From Pseudoflavonifractor phocaeensis (GTDB lineage Bacteria; Bacillota; Clostridia; Oscillospirales; Oscillospiraceae): a stretch of 32,900 nt of DNA. The stretch spans positions 1 through 32,900 of the forward strand of contig NZ_JACLZC010000031.1 of assembly GCF_016901735.1 (NCBI RefSeq), given 5' to 3'. Shown one piece after another: positions 17,140 through 24,869 of this stretch; the first letter of the stretch is position 1; every line of letters begins with the position of its first letter. The notes below the pieces were generated by a model. It did no database searches. It had not been told where the DNA came from and saw only the letters and a list, made by a program, of their open reading frames with translations. Both the position numbers and the translations under genes were made by a program.

Positions 17140-17490
17140 TCAAAAGGCGTTTTCCAAATAAGTAATGACAGGGCCGCCGGCGCCCTCCTCCACCTCCGCC
17201 ACGTCGAACCGGGGCTGGAGCGCGGTTTCGTTTTGGGTCAAGTACAGCAACGCCGTCTTGCGCAGCCGGTCCTGCTTACGCCCATCCACCGCCTCCCGGC
17301 CCGGCACCCTTCCGCCCTTCTTGCGGAGCTTCACCTCCACAAAGGCCAGAAAGGTCCCGTTTTCCGCGATGAGGTCAATCTCTCCGTAACGGCTGCGGTA
17401 GTTGCGCGCCAGAATGGTCCAGCCGCCCTCTTCCAGATAGCGGCCCACCAGTGCTTCCCCCCGCCGTCCCCGGTCCAGCGCCCCGCTCAC
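17140..17490 (-). CDS. yraN: YraN/UPF0102 family putative endonuclease
   Basis: A 116-residue protein with the UPF0102 nuclease-like fold. The family blocks are GRRGEALVGRYLEEGGWTILARNYRSRYGEIDLIA, near residues 8-42, and FVEVKLRK, containing the E-x-K of PD-(D/E)xK-like nucleases. The role is unproven; relatives are often beside rnhB, as here. GTG at 17490 is chosen because it overlaps the rnhB stop as GTGA, the usual coupling, and because GRRGEA then lies at the family position. An ATG at 17526 is possible but would add 12 unusual residues and overlap rnhB by 40 bases. Confidence 0.88.
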   Translation of the reverse strand: MSGALDRGRRGEALVGRYLEEGGWTILARNYRSRYGEIDLIAENGTFLAFVEVKLRKKGGRVPGREAVDGRKQDRLRKTALLYLTQNETALQPRFDVAEVEEGAGGPVITYLENAF

Positions 17491-18110
17491 AGCTTCTTCA
17501 AAAAGCTCCGGCGGTGGATGGGACAAGGCCCGTACTGCCGCAGCAGCTCATAGTGGCGCTTGGTGGGGTAGCCCTTGTGGCGTTCAAACTCATACTGCGG
17601 GTACGCCTTGGCCATCTCCTCCATATACCGGTCCCGGCTCACCTTGGCCAGAATGGACGCCGCCGCGATGGAGGCGCTTTTCCCGTCGCCCCCCACCACC
17701 GTCTCATGGTCCAGGGCAATGGCGCATTGGCTGCCGTGGTCCCGGTTGCCGTCGATGAGGGCGAAGTCCGCCGCCGGCGAGAGCTGCCGGATGGCCAGGT
17801 CCATGGCCTTCATGCGGGCGTTGAGGATGTCGATGGCGTCGATCTCCTCCGCCTTCACCCGGGCCACCGCCCAGGCCACCGCCCGCTCCTTGATCTGGTC
17901 AAAGAGAATGTCCCGCCGCCTGGGGGTCACCTTTTTGGAGTCGTTGAGCCAGGGCAGTTCCAGCTCGGGCGGGAGAATCACCGCCGCAGCGTATACCGCC
18001 CCGGCCAGCGGCCCGGCCCCCGCCTCGTCCGCGCCGCACACCAGCTTGCGCCCTTCGCGCCAGAGACGGCGCTCCAGCGCCCAGAGATCAGTTTTCTCCT
18101 GTTCCTTCAT
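17487..18110 (-). CDS. rnhB: Ribonuclease HII
   Basis: A 207-residue RNase HII that removes ribonucleotides from DNA and RNA of RNA-DNA hybrids. The catalytic signature VCGADEAGAGPLAG lies at about residues 24-37. Further family elements are the DSKKVTPRRRD block, the ALIDGN acidic motif, and SIAAASILAKVSRDR. The C-terminal HKGYPTKRHYELLRQYGPCPIHRRSF matches the family. ATG 18110 is inside the end of rbgA (23-base overlap). The gene order rbgA-rnhB-yraN is common in Firmicutes. Confidence 0.96.
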   Translation of the reverse strand: MKEQEKTDLWALERRLWREGRKLVCGADEAGAGPLAGAVYAAAVILPPELELPWLNDSKKVTPRRRDILFDQIKERAVAWAVARVKAEEIDAIDILNARMKAMDLAIRQLSPAADFALIDGNRDHGSQCAIALDHETVVGGDGKSASIAAASILAKVSRDRYMEEMAKAYPQYEFERHKGYPTKRHYELLRQYGPCPIHRRSFLKKL

Positions 18111-18972
18111 CGTCGCTCCGCTCCAGATCCTCCGGCGTCTCCAGGGTAAAGCGGCCCAGCTTGCTCCCCCGGTACTCGTCCAGCAAAATTTTCGCCATCC
18201 GCTCGGTGTCCGCCTCGCCGCCCGAGATGAGAAAGCCCCGCTTGCGGGCCGCCCGCTCTAACAGCTCCCAGCCCTGGGCGGCCGGGTCGGCCTCCAGCTT
18301 GTACCGCGCCAACGCCGCCGGATACCGCCGGTTCAAAAGGTCCATAAAATGGCAGGCCAGGGTCTCCACATCCATGATCTCGTCCTTCACCGCCCCGGTG
18401 AAGGCCAGATTCAACCCGATGGACTGGTCCTCAAACTTGGGCCACAGGATGCCCGGCGTGTCCAACAGGTCCATGCCGGCGTCCACCGCTACCCACTGCT
18501 TGCCCCGGGTCACGCCGGGCCGGTCGCCCGCCTTGGCCGACTTGCGCCGCGCCACCTGATTGATAAAGGTGGACTTGCCCACATTGGGCACCCCCACGAT
18601 CATGGCCCGGATGGGACGCCCCACCTGGCCCTTGGCCTTCCACGCCTCCAGCTTCTCCCGCAGGGCAAGGCGGGCGGCGTTGGGAAAGTCCTTTACCCCC
18701 CGGCCCGTCTTGGCGTCGGTCTCCAGCACCGCAAAGCCCTGGGCGCGGAACCAGTCGCCCCACACCCTGTTCATGGCCGGGTCGGCCTGGTCCGCCCGGT
18801 TGAGGATGATGATGCGGGGTTTCGACCCCACCAGCTCGTCAATATCCGGGTTGCGGCTGGAAATGGGGATGCGGGCGTCCACCACCTCCGCCACCAGGTC
18901 CACGTATTTCAGATTCTCCCCGATCATGCGCCGGGTCTTGGTCATGTGACCGGGATACCATTGGATGTTCAT
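18088..18972 (-). CDS. rbgA: Ribosome biogenesis GTPase RbgA/YlqF
   Basis: A 294-residue circularly permuted GTPase needed for late 50S assembly. The permuted order is visible: G4 LNRADQAD at about residues 56-63, then G1 GVPNVGKS around 127-134, then G3 DTPGI. The N-terminal MNIQWYPGHMTKTRR is diagnostic. ATG 18972 follows GGAGGG at five bases. A TATAAT -10 lies about 50 bases upstream and is divergent from the metK promoter. It heads the minus-strand run rbgA-rnhB-yraN. Confidence 0.96.
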   Translation of the reverse strand: MNIQWYPGHMTKTRRMIGENLKYVDLVAEVVDARIPISSRNPDIDELVGSKPRIIILNRADQADPAMNRVWGDWFRAQGFAVLETDAKTGRGVKDFPNAARLALREKLEAWKAKGQVGRPIRAMIVGVPNVGKSTFINQVARRKSAKAGDRPGVTRGKQWVAVDAGMDLLDTPGILWPKFEDQSIGLNLAFTGAVKDEIMDVETLACHFMDLLNRRYPAALARYKLEADPAAQGWELLERAARKRGFLISGGEADTERMAKILLDEYRGSKLGRFTLETPEDLERSDDEGTGEN

Positions 18973-19019
18973 ACCTTCCCTCCTCGGGGGATTCCGCTTC
19001 GCTTTCTACTAAGTATATC

Positions 19020-19048
19020 ATTATACACAACCCCGCCCGGAAAAAAAA
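19020..19048 (-). promoter_or_regulatory. Likely promoter of rbgA
   Basis: On the minus strand a perfect TATAAT (19025-19020) is preceded by TTGTG. A T-rich tract (TTTTTTTT) lies at the -35 distance (spacer about 17). The start point would be near 19013, about 40 bases before the rbgA ATG. The -35 is weak, so the assignment rests mainly on the -10. Confidence 0.5.
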
Positions 19049-19109
19049 GAGCTTTTTCCCGCGCCGGCAGAAAATTTTCACCAAAATATCGCCGTCTTTC
19101 CCGTCCCCC

Positions 19110-19138
19110 TTGACAAATTTACGACCATAGGGTAGAAT
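19110..19138 (+). promoter_or_regulatory. Promoter of the metK transcript
   Basis: Perfect -35 TTGACA (19110-19115), a 17-base spacer, and -10 TAGAAT (19133-19138). Transcription would begin near 19145, just before the SAM riboswitch aptamer. Confidence 0.8.
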
Positions 19139-19160
19139 ACACTACGCTTAACTGAATACG

Positions 19161-19326
19161 CCTTATCGAGAGCGGTGGAGGGAACGGCCCTATGAAACCC
19201 GGCAACCTGCCCTGTCCCCGGCACGGGGATGGAGAAAGGTGCCAAATCCGGCGGTGCAGATCGAAAGATGAGGACGATATCCCAAGTCTCCCAAAGCGCT
19301 CCGCCGGCCGGCGGAGCGCTTTTTTC
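19161..19326 (+). promoter_or_regulatory. SAM-I (S-box) riboswitch with terminator, controlling metK
   Basis: The aptamer spans about 19161-19274. The P1 strands CCTTATC (19161-19167) and GATGAGG (19267-19273) pair, one G-U included. The conserved core GAGCGGTGGAGGGA, the GCCCTATGAAACCCGGCAACC stretch around 19187-19206, and GGTGCCAAATCC are all present. An intrinsic terminator follows: AAAGCGCTCCGCCGG with its exact complement and a T6 tail. When SAM binds, the terminator should form and metK is switched off. Bases 19173-19180 (CGGTGGAG) can pair with 19299-19306 (CTCCGCCG) of the terminator arm, a possible antiterminator (inference). Confidence 0.93.
19293..19326 (+). terminator. Riboswitch-controlled intrinsic terminator upstream of metK
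   Basis: A very strong palindrome centred on CCGGCCGG: a 15-base arm starting AAAGCGCTCC is followed directly by its complement and a run of Ts. It lies about 45 bases before the metK start and is the expression platform of the SAM riboswitch. Confidence 0.9.
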
Positions 19327-19370
19327 ACCCTCTCCCGACAAGGCCCACACAAGGAAAGGACGTTATCACC

Positions 19371-20552
<1,182 letters not shown>

Positions 20553-20561
20553 CACCATGTT

Positions 20562-20681
20562 AGAGTGAAGAGTAGAGAGTGAAGAGTGAAGAAATTGTGT
20601 CCGGCAGAGCCGGACGAATTCCAAATCATTCGCCGCAGGCGAATTCCATATCTTCACTCTCAACTCTTCACTCTCCACTCT
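20562..20681. repeat. 120-base nested palindrome, MITE/REP-like intergenic element
   Basis: Two 31-base arms (20562-20592 and 20651-20681) are inverted copies with 26 of 31 positions matching. The arms are built of short GAGTGAA/GAGAGT units. Between them lie two perfect 7-bp hairpins: GTCCGGC-AGA-GCCGGAC (20599-20615) and ATTCGCC-GCA-GGCGAAT (20628-20644), each followed by a copy of GAATTCC (20616-20622 and 20641-20647, the second starting inside the hairpin arm). The whole would fold as a cruciform or a branched RNA. It encodes nothing convincing and fills the metK-deoD gap, ending 20 bases before the deoD ATG. It is probably a non-autonomous mobile or REP-type repeat; no second copy was seen in this window. 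Confidence 0.75.
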
Positions 20682-20700
20682 ATATTATAAGGAGGTTTCT

Positions 20701-21408
20701 ATGCCTACTCCCCATATCGAAGCCAGGGAGGGCGCTTACGCCCCCACCGTCCTCATGCCCGGCGATCCCCTCCGGGCCAAGTTCATCGCCGAACACTTCC
20801 TCACCGACGCCGTCCAGGTCAACGGTATCCGCGGTATGCTGGGCTATACCGGCAAGTACCGCGGCGTCCCCGTCTCCGTCCAGGGCAGCGGCATGGGCTG
20901 CCCCTCCATGGGTATCTACTCCTATGAGCTCTTCCATTTCTACGGCGTGGAGCGTATCATCCGCATCGGCACCACCGGCTCCATCCAGGAAAACCTCCAC
21001 ATCGGCGACCTGGTCATCGCCCTGGGCGCCTGCTCCAACTCCAACTACGCCGCCCAGTATCAGCTCCCCGGCGCCTTCGCCCCCATCGCCTCCTTCCCCC
21101 TGGTCCGCAGGGCCGAGGAGATCGCCCGGCAGAAGGGATGTCACGTGGCCGTGGGCAACGTGGCCTCCAACGACACTTTCTATGACGACATCTCCCCCGT
21201 GGAGGCCTGGCGCAAAATGGGCGTGCTGGCTCTGGAAATGGAAAGTCTCGCCCTCTACTGCAACGCCGCCCGCTGCGGCAAGGAGGCCATGACCCTCCTC
21301 ACCGTCTCCGACGAGCTCCTCACCCACAAGGCCACCACCCCCGTGGAGCGGCAGACCGCCTTCACCGCCATGATGGAGGTGGCGCTGGAGACCGCCGCTT
21401 CCCTGTAA
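20701..21408 (+). CDS. deoD: Purine-nucleoside phosphorylase, DeoD type
   Basis: A 235-residue hexameric-type PNP that cleaves purine (deoxy)nucleosides with phosphate to base and (deoxy)ribose 1-phosphate. Family blocks are MPTPHIEA at the start, VLMPGDPLRAKFIAE near residues 17-31, and the QGSGMGCPSMGIYSYELF stretch at about 61-78. RIGTTGSIQ follows, and the C-terminal TVSDELLTHKATTPVERQ carries the catalytic aspartate. ATG 20701 has a perfect AAGGAGG seven bases upstream. It starts 20 bases after the palindromic repeat, whose end supplies AT-rich DNA (TATATTATAA) that might contain promoter elements. Confidence 0.96.
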   Translation: MPTPHIEAREGAYAPTVLMPGDPLRAKFIAEHFLTDAVQVNGIRGMLGYTGKYRGVPVSVQGSGMGCPSMGIYSYELFHFYGVERIIRIGTTGSIQENLHIGDLVIALGACSNSNYAAQYQLPGAFAPIASFPLVRRAEEIARQKGCHVAVGNVASNDTFYDDISPVEAWRKMGVLALEMESLALYCNAARCGKEAMTLLTVSDELLTHKATTPVERQTAFTAMMEVALETAASL

Positions 21409-21421
21409 GAGGTTTTCTCTC

Positions 21422-23008
21422 ATGCTTCAAATCAGCAATCTCTCTCTTCCCCTCCCCGGCGGCGAGGAGCCGCTCCGACGCCGGGCCGCCAAGGTCCTCC
21501 GGGTGCCACCCGAGGCGCTGGGAGAACTGCGCCTGGTGCGCCAGTCCATCGACGCCCGCAAAAAACAGGACGTCCATCTGGTGTGTACCGTCCAGGTGGC
21601 GGTGGACAGGGAGGACAAGGTGCTGGCCCGGTGCAGATCCAACCAGGTCTCCAAGGTGGAGCGCAAGCGCTATACCTTCCCGCCGGTGCTCCGTCGGTCC
21701 GCCCTGAAACCCGTTGTCGTGGGGATGGGGCCCGCCGGGCTCTTCGCTGCCCTCTATTTGGCCCGGGCGGGGGTGCCCTCCCTCGTGCTGGAGCGGGGGA
21801 AGGACGTGGACAGCCGCGCCCAGGATGTGGAGCGGTTCTGGGCCACCGGCCAGCTCTCCCCCAGCTCTAACGTCCAGTTCGGGGAGGGCGGCGCGGGCAC
21901 CTTCTCCGACGGCAAGCTCACCACCGGCACCCACGACAGCCGCATCTCCACCGTATTGGATACCCTGGTGGGCGCGGGCGCGCCCCCTGACGTGGCCTGG
22001 AGCCACAGGCCCCACATCGGCACCGACGTGCTGCGCCAAGTGGTCAAAACCATCCGCACGGAGCTTTTGTCCCTGGGCTGCGAGGTGCGCTTCGAGCATC
22101 AGCTCACCGGCATCCGCGCGGAAAACGGCCGGGTGACCGGTATCACCGTCGCCGCGCCCGACGGCTGCTACGACCTGCCCTGCGACACCCTGGTGCTGGC
22201 CCCCGGACACTCCGCCCGGGATACCTTCGCCCTGCTGTATGAAATGGGCCTCCCCCTGGAGCGGAAAAATTTCGCCATCGGAGTTCGCATCGAGCACCGG
22301 CAGCGGGACATCAGCGCCGCCCAGTTCGGCGGCTACTGGCAGGACCTGCCCCCCGCCGACTATAAGCTCTCCTGCCACCTGCCCTCGGGCCGGTCCGCCT
22401 TTACCTTCTGCGTCTGTCCCGGCGGTCAGGTGGTGGCCGCCGCCTCCCAGTCCGGCCAGGTGGTCACCAACGGCATGAGCTGCCGCGCCCGGGACGGAGA
22501 GAACATCAACGGCGGCTTTCTGGTGGGTGTGGGACCGGACGACTTCCCCGGCGACGATCCCCTGGCCGGCGTCCGCTTCCAGGAGATCTGGGAGCAGGCC
22601 GCCTGGGAGCTGGGGGGACGCTCCTTCCACGCTCCCGCCCAAACCGTGGGCGACTTCCTGGCGGGTATCCCCTCCTCCGGGCCCGGACGGGTATTGCCCA
22701 CCTACCGCCCCGGCGTCGCCTGGACCGACCTGCACCGGTGCCTCCCCGACTATGTGGCCCACACCCTGCGGGACGCCCTCCCCCTCTTTGACCGGAAGGT
22801 CAGAGGCTTTGCCCACCCCGACGCCGTCCTCACCGGCGTGGAGACCCGGTCCTCCTCCCCGGTGCGCATCCTCCGGGGGGATGACTTCCAGTCCACCGGC
22901 TTGGCGGGTCTCTTCCCCTGCGGCGAGGGCGCGGGCTACGCCGGCGGCATTATGTCCGCCGCCGTGGACGGGGTGCGGGTGGCCGAGGCTGTGGCCGCCT
23001 GGCACTGA
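21422..23008 (+). CDS. NAD(P)/FAD-dependent oxidoreductase (large FAD-dependent dehydrogenase family)
   Basis: A 528-residue flavoprotein. Residues 1-95 are an N-terminal domain with a KVLRVPPEALGELRLVRQSIDARKK-type opening. It is followed by the Rossmann FAD motif VVVGMGPAGLFAALYLARAG (about 97-116), then FGEGGAGTFSDGKLTT around residues 157-172. A second FAD-contact block near the C-terminus reads GLFPCGEGAGYAGGIMSAAVDGVRVA. This is the architecture of the uncharacterised FAD-dependent dehydrogenase family widespread in Firmicutes; the substrate is unknown. It begins 13 bases after deoD and has AGAGG upstream, so it is probably co-transcribed. A good terminator follows at 23031. Confidence 0.9.
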   Translation: MLQISNLSLPLPGGEEPLRRRAAKVLRVPPEALGELRLVRQSIDARKKQDVHLVCTVQVAVDREDKVLARCRSNQVSKVERKRYTFPPVLRRSALKPVVVGMGPAGLFAALYLARAGVPSLVLERGKDVDSRAQDVERFWATGQLSPSSNVQFGEGGAGTFSDGKLTTGTHDSRISTVLDTLVGAGAPPDVAWSHRPHIGTDVLRQVVKTIRTELLSLGCEVRFEHQLTGIRAENGRVTGITVAAPDGCYDLPCDTLVLAPGHSARDTFALLYEMGLPLERKNFAIGVRIEHRQRDISAAQFGGYWQDLPPADYKLSCHLPSGRSAFTFCVCPGGQVVAAASQSGQVVTNGMSCRARDGENINGGFLVGVGPDDFPGDDPLAGVRFQEIWEQAAWELGGRSFHAPAQTVGDFLAGIPSSGPGRVLPTYRPGVAWTDLHRCLPDYVAHTLRDALPLFDRKVRGFAHPDAVLTGVETRSSSPVRILRGDDFQSTGLAGLFPCGEGAGYAGGIMSAAVDGVRVAEAVAAWH

Positions 23009-23030
23009 ACGCCCGTTCCCCGCTATTCCG

Positions 23031-23071
23031 GCTCCGGCTGTCCTTCCTCGGAGGGGCGGCCGGAGCTTTTT
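23031..23071 (+). terminator. Terminator after the FAD-dependent oxidoreductase gene
   Basis: GCTCCGGC (23031-23038) pairs with GCCGGAGC (23059-23066) and is followed by five Ts (23067-23071). The inner part can form further partial pairing (TCC/GGA). It ends the metK-deoD-oxidoreductase segment. Confidence 0.8.
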
Positions 23072-23088
23072 GCCCCCTCCGCGCCCAC

Positions 23089-23117
23089 TTTACAAACGCC
23101 CTTTCTGTCAGTATAAT
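23089..23117 (+). promoter_or_regulatory. Promoter of the chromate-type transporter pair
   Basis: -35 TTTACA (23089-23094), a 17-base spacer and a perfect -10 TATAAT (23112-23117). The start would be near 23124, about 30 bases before the first transporter gene. Confidence 0.75.
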
Positions 23118-23153
23118 GAGGGCGTCTATCCTGACTGCCGGGAGGCCTGTTCT

Positions 23154-23738
23154 ATGTCAGCCAATTCCAATCCTTCCCTCTGCCTCAAGCTCTTTACCTC
23201 TACCTTTTATCTCAGCGCCTTCACCTTCGGCGGCGGCTATGTCATCGTGCCTTTGATGCGCCGCCGGTTCGTGGATGACCTCCGCTGGATCGAAGAAAAG
23301 GAAATGCTGGACCTCACCGCCATTGCCCAGTCCGCCCCCGGTCCCATCGCCGTCAACGCCGCCATCCTGCTGGGCTGGCGGGTGGCCGGTCCCCTGGGCG
23401 CGCTGGTGGCCATCCTGGGTACGGTCCTCCCGCCCTTCCTCATCCTGTCCGTCGTCTCCCTCTTCTACGCCGCCTTCCGCTCCAACCCCATCGTGGCCGC
23501 CCTCCTCAAAGGGATGCAGTCCGGCGTGGCCGCCGTCATCGCCAGCGTGGTGGTGGATATGGCCGGCGGTATCCTGGCCCAGAAGCGCCTCCTCCCCACC
23601 CTCATCATGGCCGGCGCTTTCCTGGTAACCCTTTTGTGTGACATCAACGTGGTGTGGATCATCCTTGTCTGCGCCGTGGTGGGCATCCTCGCCGCGTTCT
23701 GGCGGCAGGCCCGCGACAAAAAGGAGGGGACGGTATGA
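23154..23738 (+). CDS. CHR-family (chromate-type) transporter, first half-size subunit
   Basis: A 194-residue membrane protein of the short-chain CHR family. The signature FGGGYVIVPLMRRRFVDD (about residues 23-40) and the block AIAQSAPGPIAVNAA (about 55-69) are diagnostic. About five to six hydrophobic segments follow. Short CHR proteins come in tandem pairs that together match one full-length ChrA; this is the upstream partner. Despite the family name the physiological anion is often not known. ATG 23154 has GGGAGG eight bases upstream, and the stop overlaps the next start by four bases. Confidence 0.9.
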   Translation: MSANSNPSLCLKLFTSTFYLSAFTFGGGYVIVPLMRRRFVDDLRWIEEKEMLDLTAIAQSAPGPIAVNAAILLGWRVAGPLGALVAILGTVLPPFLILSVVSLFYAAFRSNPIVAALLKGMQSGVAAVIASVVVDMAGGILAQKRLLPTLIMAGAFLVTLLCDINVVWIILVCAVVGILAAFWRQARDKKEGTV

Positions 23739-24307
23739 CCTTCCTTCAGCTCTTTTGGAGCTTCTTCCAAATCGGCCTGTTCAGCTTCGGCGGCGGTTAC
23801 GCCGCCCTCCCCCTCATCCAGGCCCAGGTGGTGGAGCATCACCATTGGCTCACCATGGCCCAGCTCACCGACCTGACCACCATCTCCCAGATGACCCCCG
23901 GCCCCATCGCCATCAACGCCTCCACCTTTGTGGGAATGCAGATCGCCGGACCCCTGGGGGCGGTGGCGGCCACCGCCGGCTGCGTCCTCCCCTCCTGCCT
24001 GATCGTCTCCCTGCTGGCCTGGATCTACCGCCGCTGGCAGAAGGTCACCGCCATCCAGGGCGCGCTGGACGGACTGCGCCCCGCCATCGTGGCCCTCATC
24101 GCCGGCGCCGGGCTGGATATGCTCCTCACCGCCCTGTGGGGAGAGGGCGGCTTTGTGCCCGCTTTCCCCGATCCGGTGGCCCTGGTCCTCTTTTTGGCCG
24201 CGTTCATCGTGCTGCGCCGCTGGAAGCCCGACCCCGTTATGGTCATGCTGGGCGCCGGCGTGATCGGAATGGCCGCCTACCTTCTCCTGGGCGCCGATTG
24301 CACTTAA
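23735..24307 (+). CDS. CHR-family (chromate-type) transporter, second half-size subunit
   Basis: A 190-residue membrane protein, partner of the preceding gene. It has the same signatures in a second version: FSFGGGYAALPLIQAQVV (about residues 13-30) and TISQMTPGPIAINASTFVGMQIAG, around residues 49-72. About five hydrophobic segments are visible. ATG 23735 overlaps the upstream stop (ATGA) and has GGAGGGG upstream, so the two subunits should be made in equal amounts. The gene ends just before a strong hairpin terminator shared with the converging nitroreductase gene. Confidence 0.9.
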   Translation: MTFLQLFWSFFQIGLFSFGGGYAALPLIQAQVVEHHHWLTMAQLTDLTTISQMTPGPIAINASTFVGMQIAGPLGAVAATAGCVLPSCLIVSLLAWIYRRWQKVTAIQGALDGLRPAIVALIAGAGLDMLLTALWGEGGFVPAFPDPVALVLFLAAFIVLRRWKPDPVMVMLGAGVIGMAAYLLLGADCT

Positions 24308-24313
24308 AACGAA

Positions 24314-24350
24314 AACACCCGCACGGAATGACTCCCGTGCGGGTGTTGCT
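24314..24350. terminator. Bidirectional terminator between the transporter and nitroreductase genes
   Basis: AACACCCGCACGG (24314-24326) and CCGTGCGGGTGTT (24335-24347) form a perfect 13-bp stem with an eight-base loop. It is followed by GCTTT on the plus strand and by TTCGTTTT on the minus strand. It lies between two convergent genes and can serve both. Confidence 0.85.
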
Positions 24351-24869
24351 TTAGATCCAGAGTACGTTGCCCTCCCGGCGGGGCTTGGCCGCCGGCACCT
24401 CTCCCGCGGCATAGCCCAGGATGCAGTGGCCGATGCCCTCATAGTCGCCGCTGATCCCCCATTTTTCCCGCAGCTTGGCCCCCTCCGGTCCGTCCATGAC
24501 CTCCCGGGCCCGGTGAATCCAGCAGGAGTCCACCCCCAGCGCGTGGGCCGCGTTCATCAGATTACCCATAGCCAGGGCGCCGTCGTCCCGGTAGGTGGGC
24601 GCCGTCCGGTCGGCCAGCACCATCACCACCGTGGACGCGCCGTAGAAGGGGTCGTTGTCCGTCCCCATCACCGCCGCGTTCAGCCGGGACAGCAGCTGGA
24701 CCGTCTCCGGGTCCTGCACCGCCACAAACAGGCAGGGCTGACGGCCCATGCCGCTGGGCGCGTAGCGGCCCGCCTCCACAATGGCCGCCACCGTCTCCCG
24801 GGGGACCGGCTTGTCCGAATAGGCCCGGACGCTCCGCCGGGTCAGCAGGTTTTCATACGCTTCTTTCAT
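24351..24869 (-). CDS. Nitroreductase family protein (FMN oxidoreductase)
   Basis: A 172-residue FMN-binding nitroreductase-fold protein. RRSVRAYSDKPVPRETVAAIVEAGRYAPSGMGRQP covers the N-terminal FMN-phosphate contacts (residues 11-45). The C-terminal part has GHCILGYAAGEVPAAKPRR, typical of the group. It is a compact member with a dimeric fold; electron donor and substrate are unknown. Its ATG (24869) overlaps the stop of the GTPase-NYN fusion gene by four bases, so the two are translated together. That link is unexpected and may be functional or only positional. Confidence 0.9.
   Translation of the reverse strand: MKEAYENLLTRRSVRAYSDKPVPRETVAAIVEAGRYAPSGMGRQPCLFVAVQDPETVQLLSRLNAAVMGTDNDPFYGASTVVMVLADRTAPTYRDDGALAMGNLMNAAHALGVDSCWIHRAREVMDGPEGAKLREKWGISGDYEGIGHCILGYAAGEVPAAKPRREGNVLWI

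Noticed and set aside
17491..17526. Upstream ATG of yraN at 17526 as the true start
   Set aside because: It would overlap rnhB by 40 bases and add residues not found in the family; the GTGA overlap at 17490-17487 fits better.
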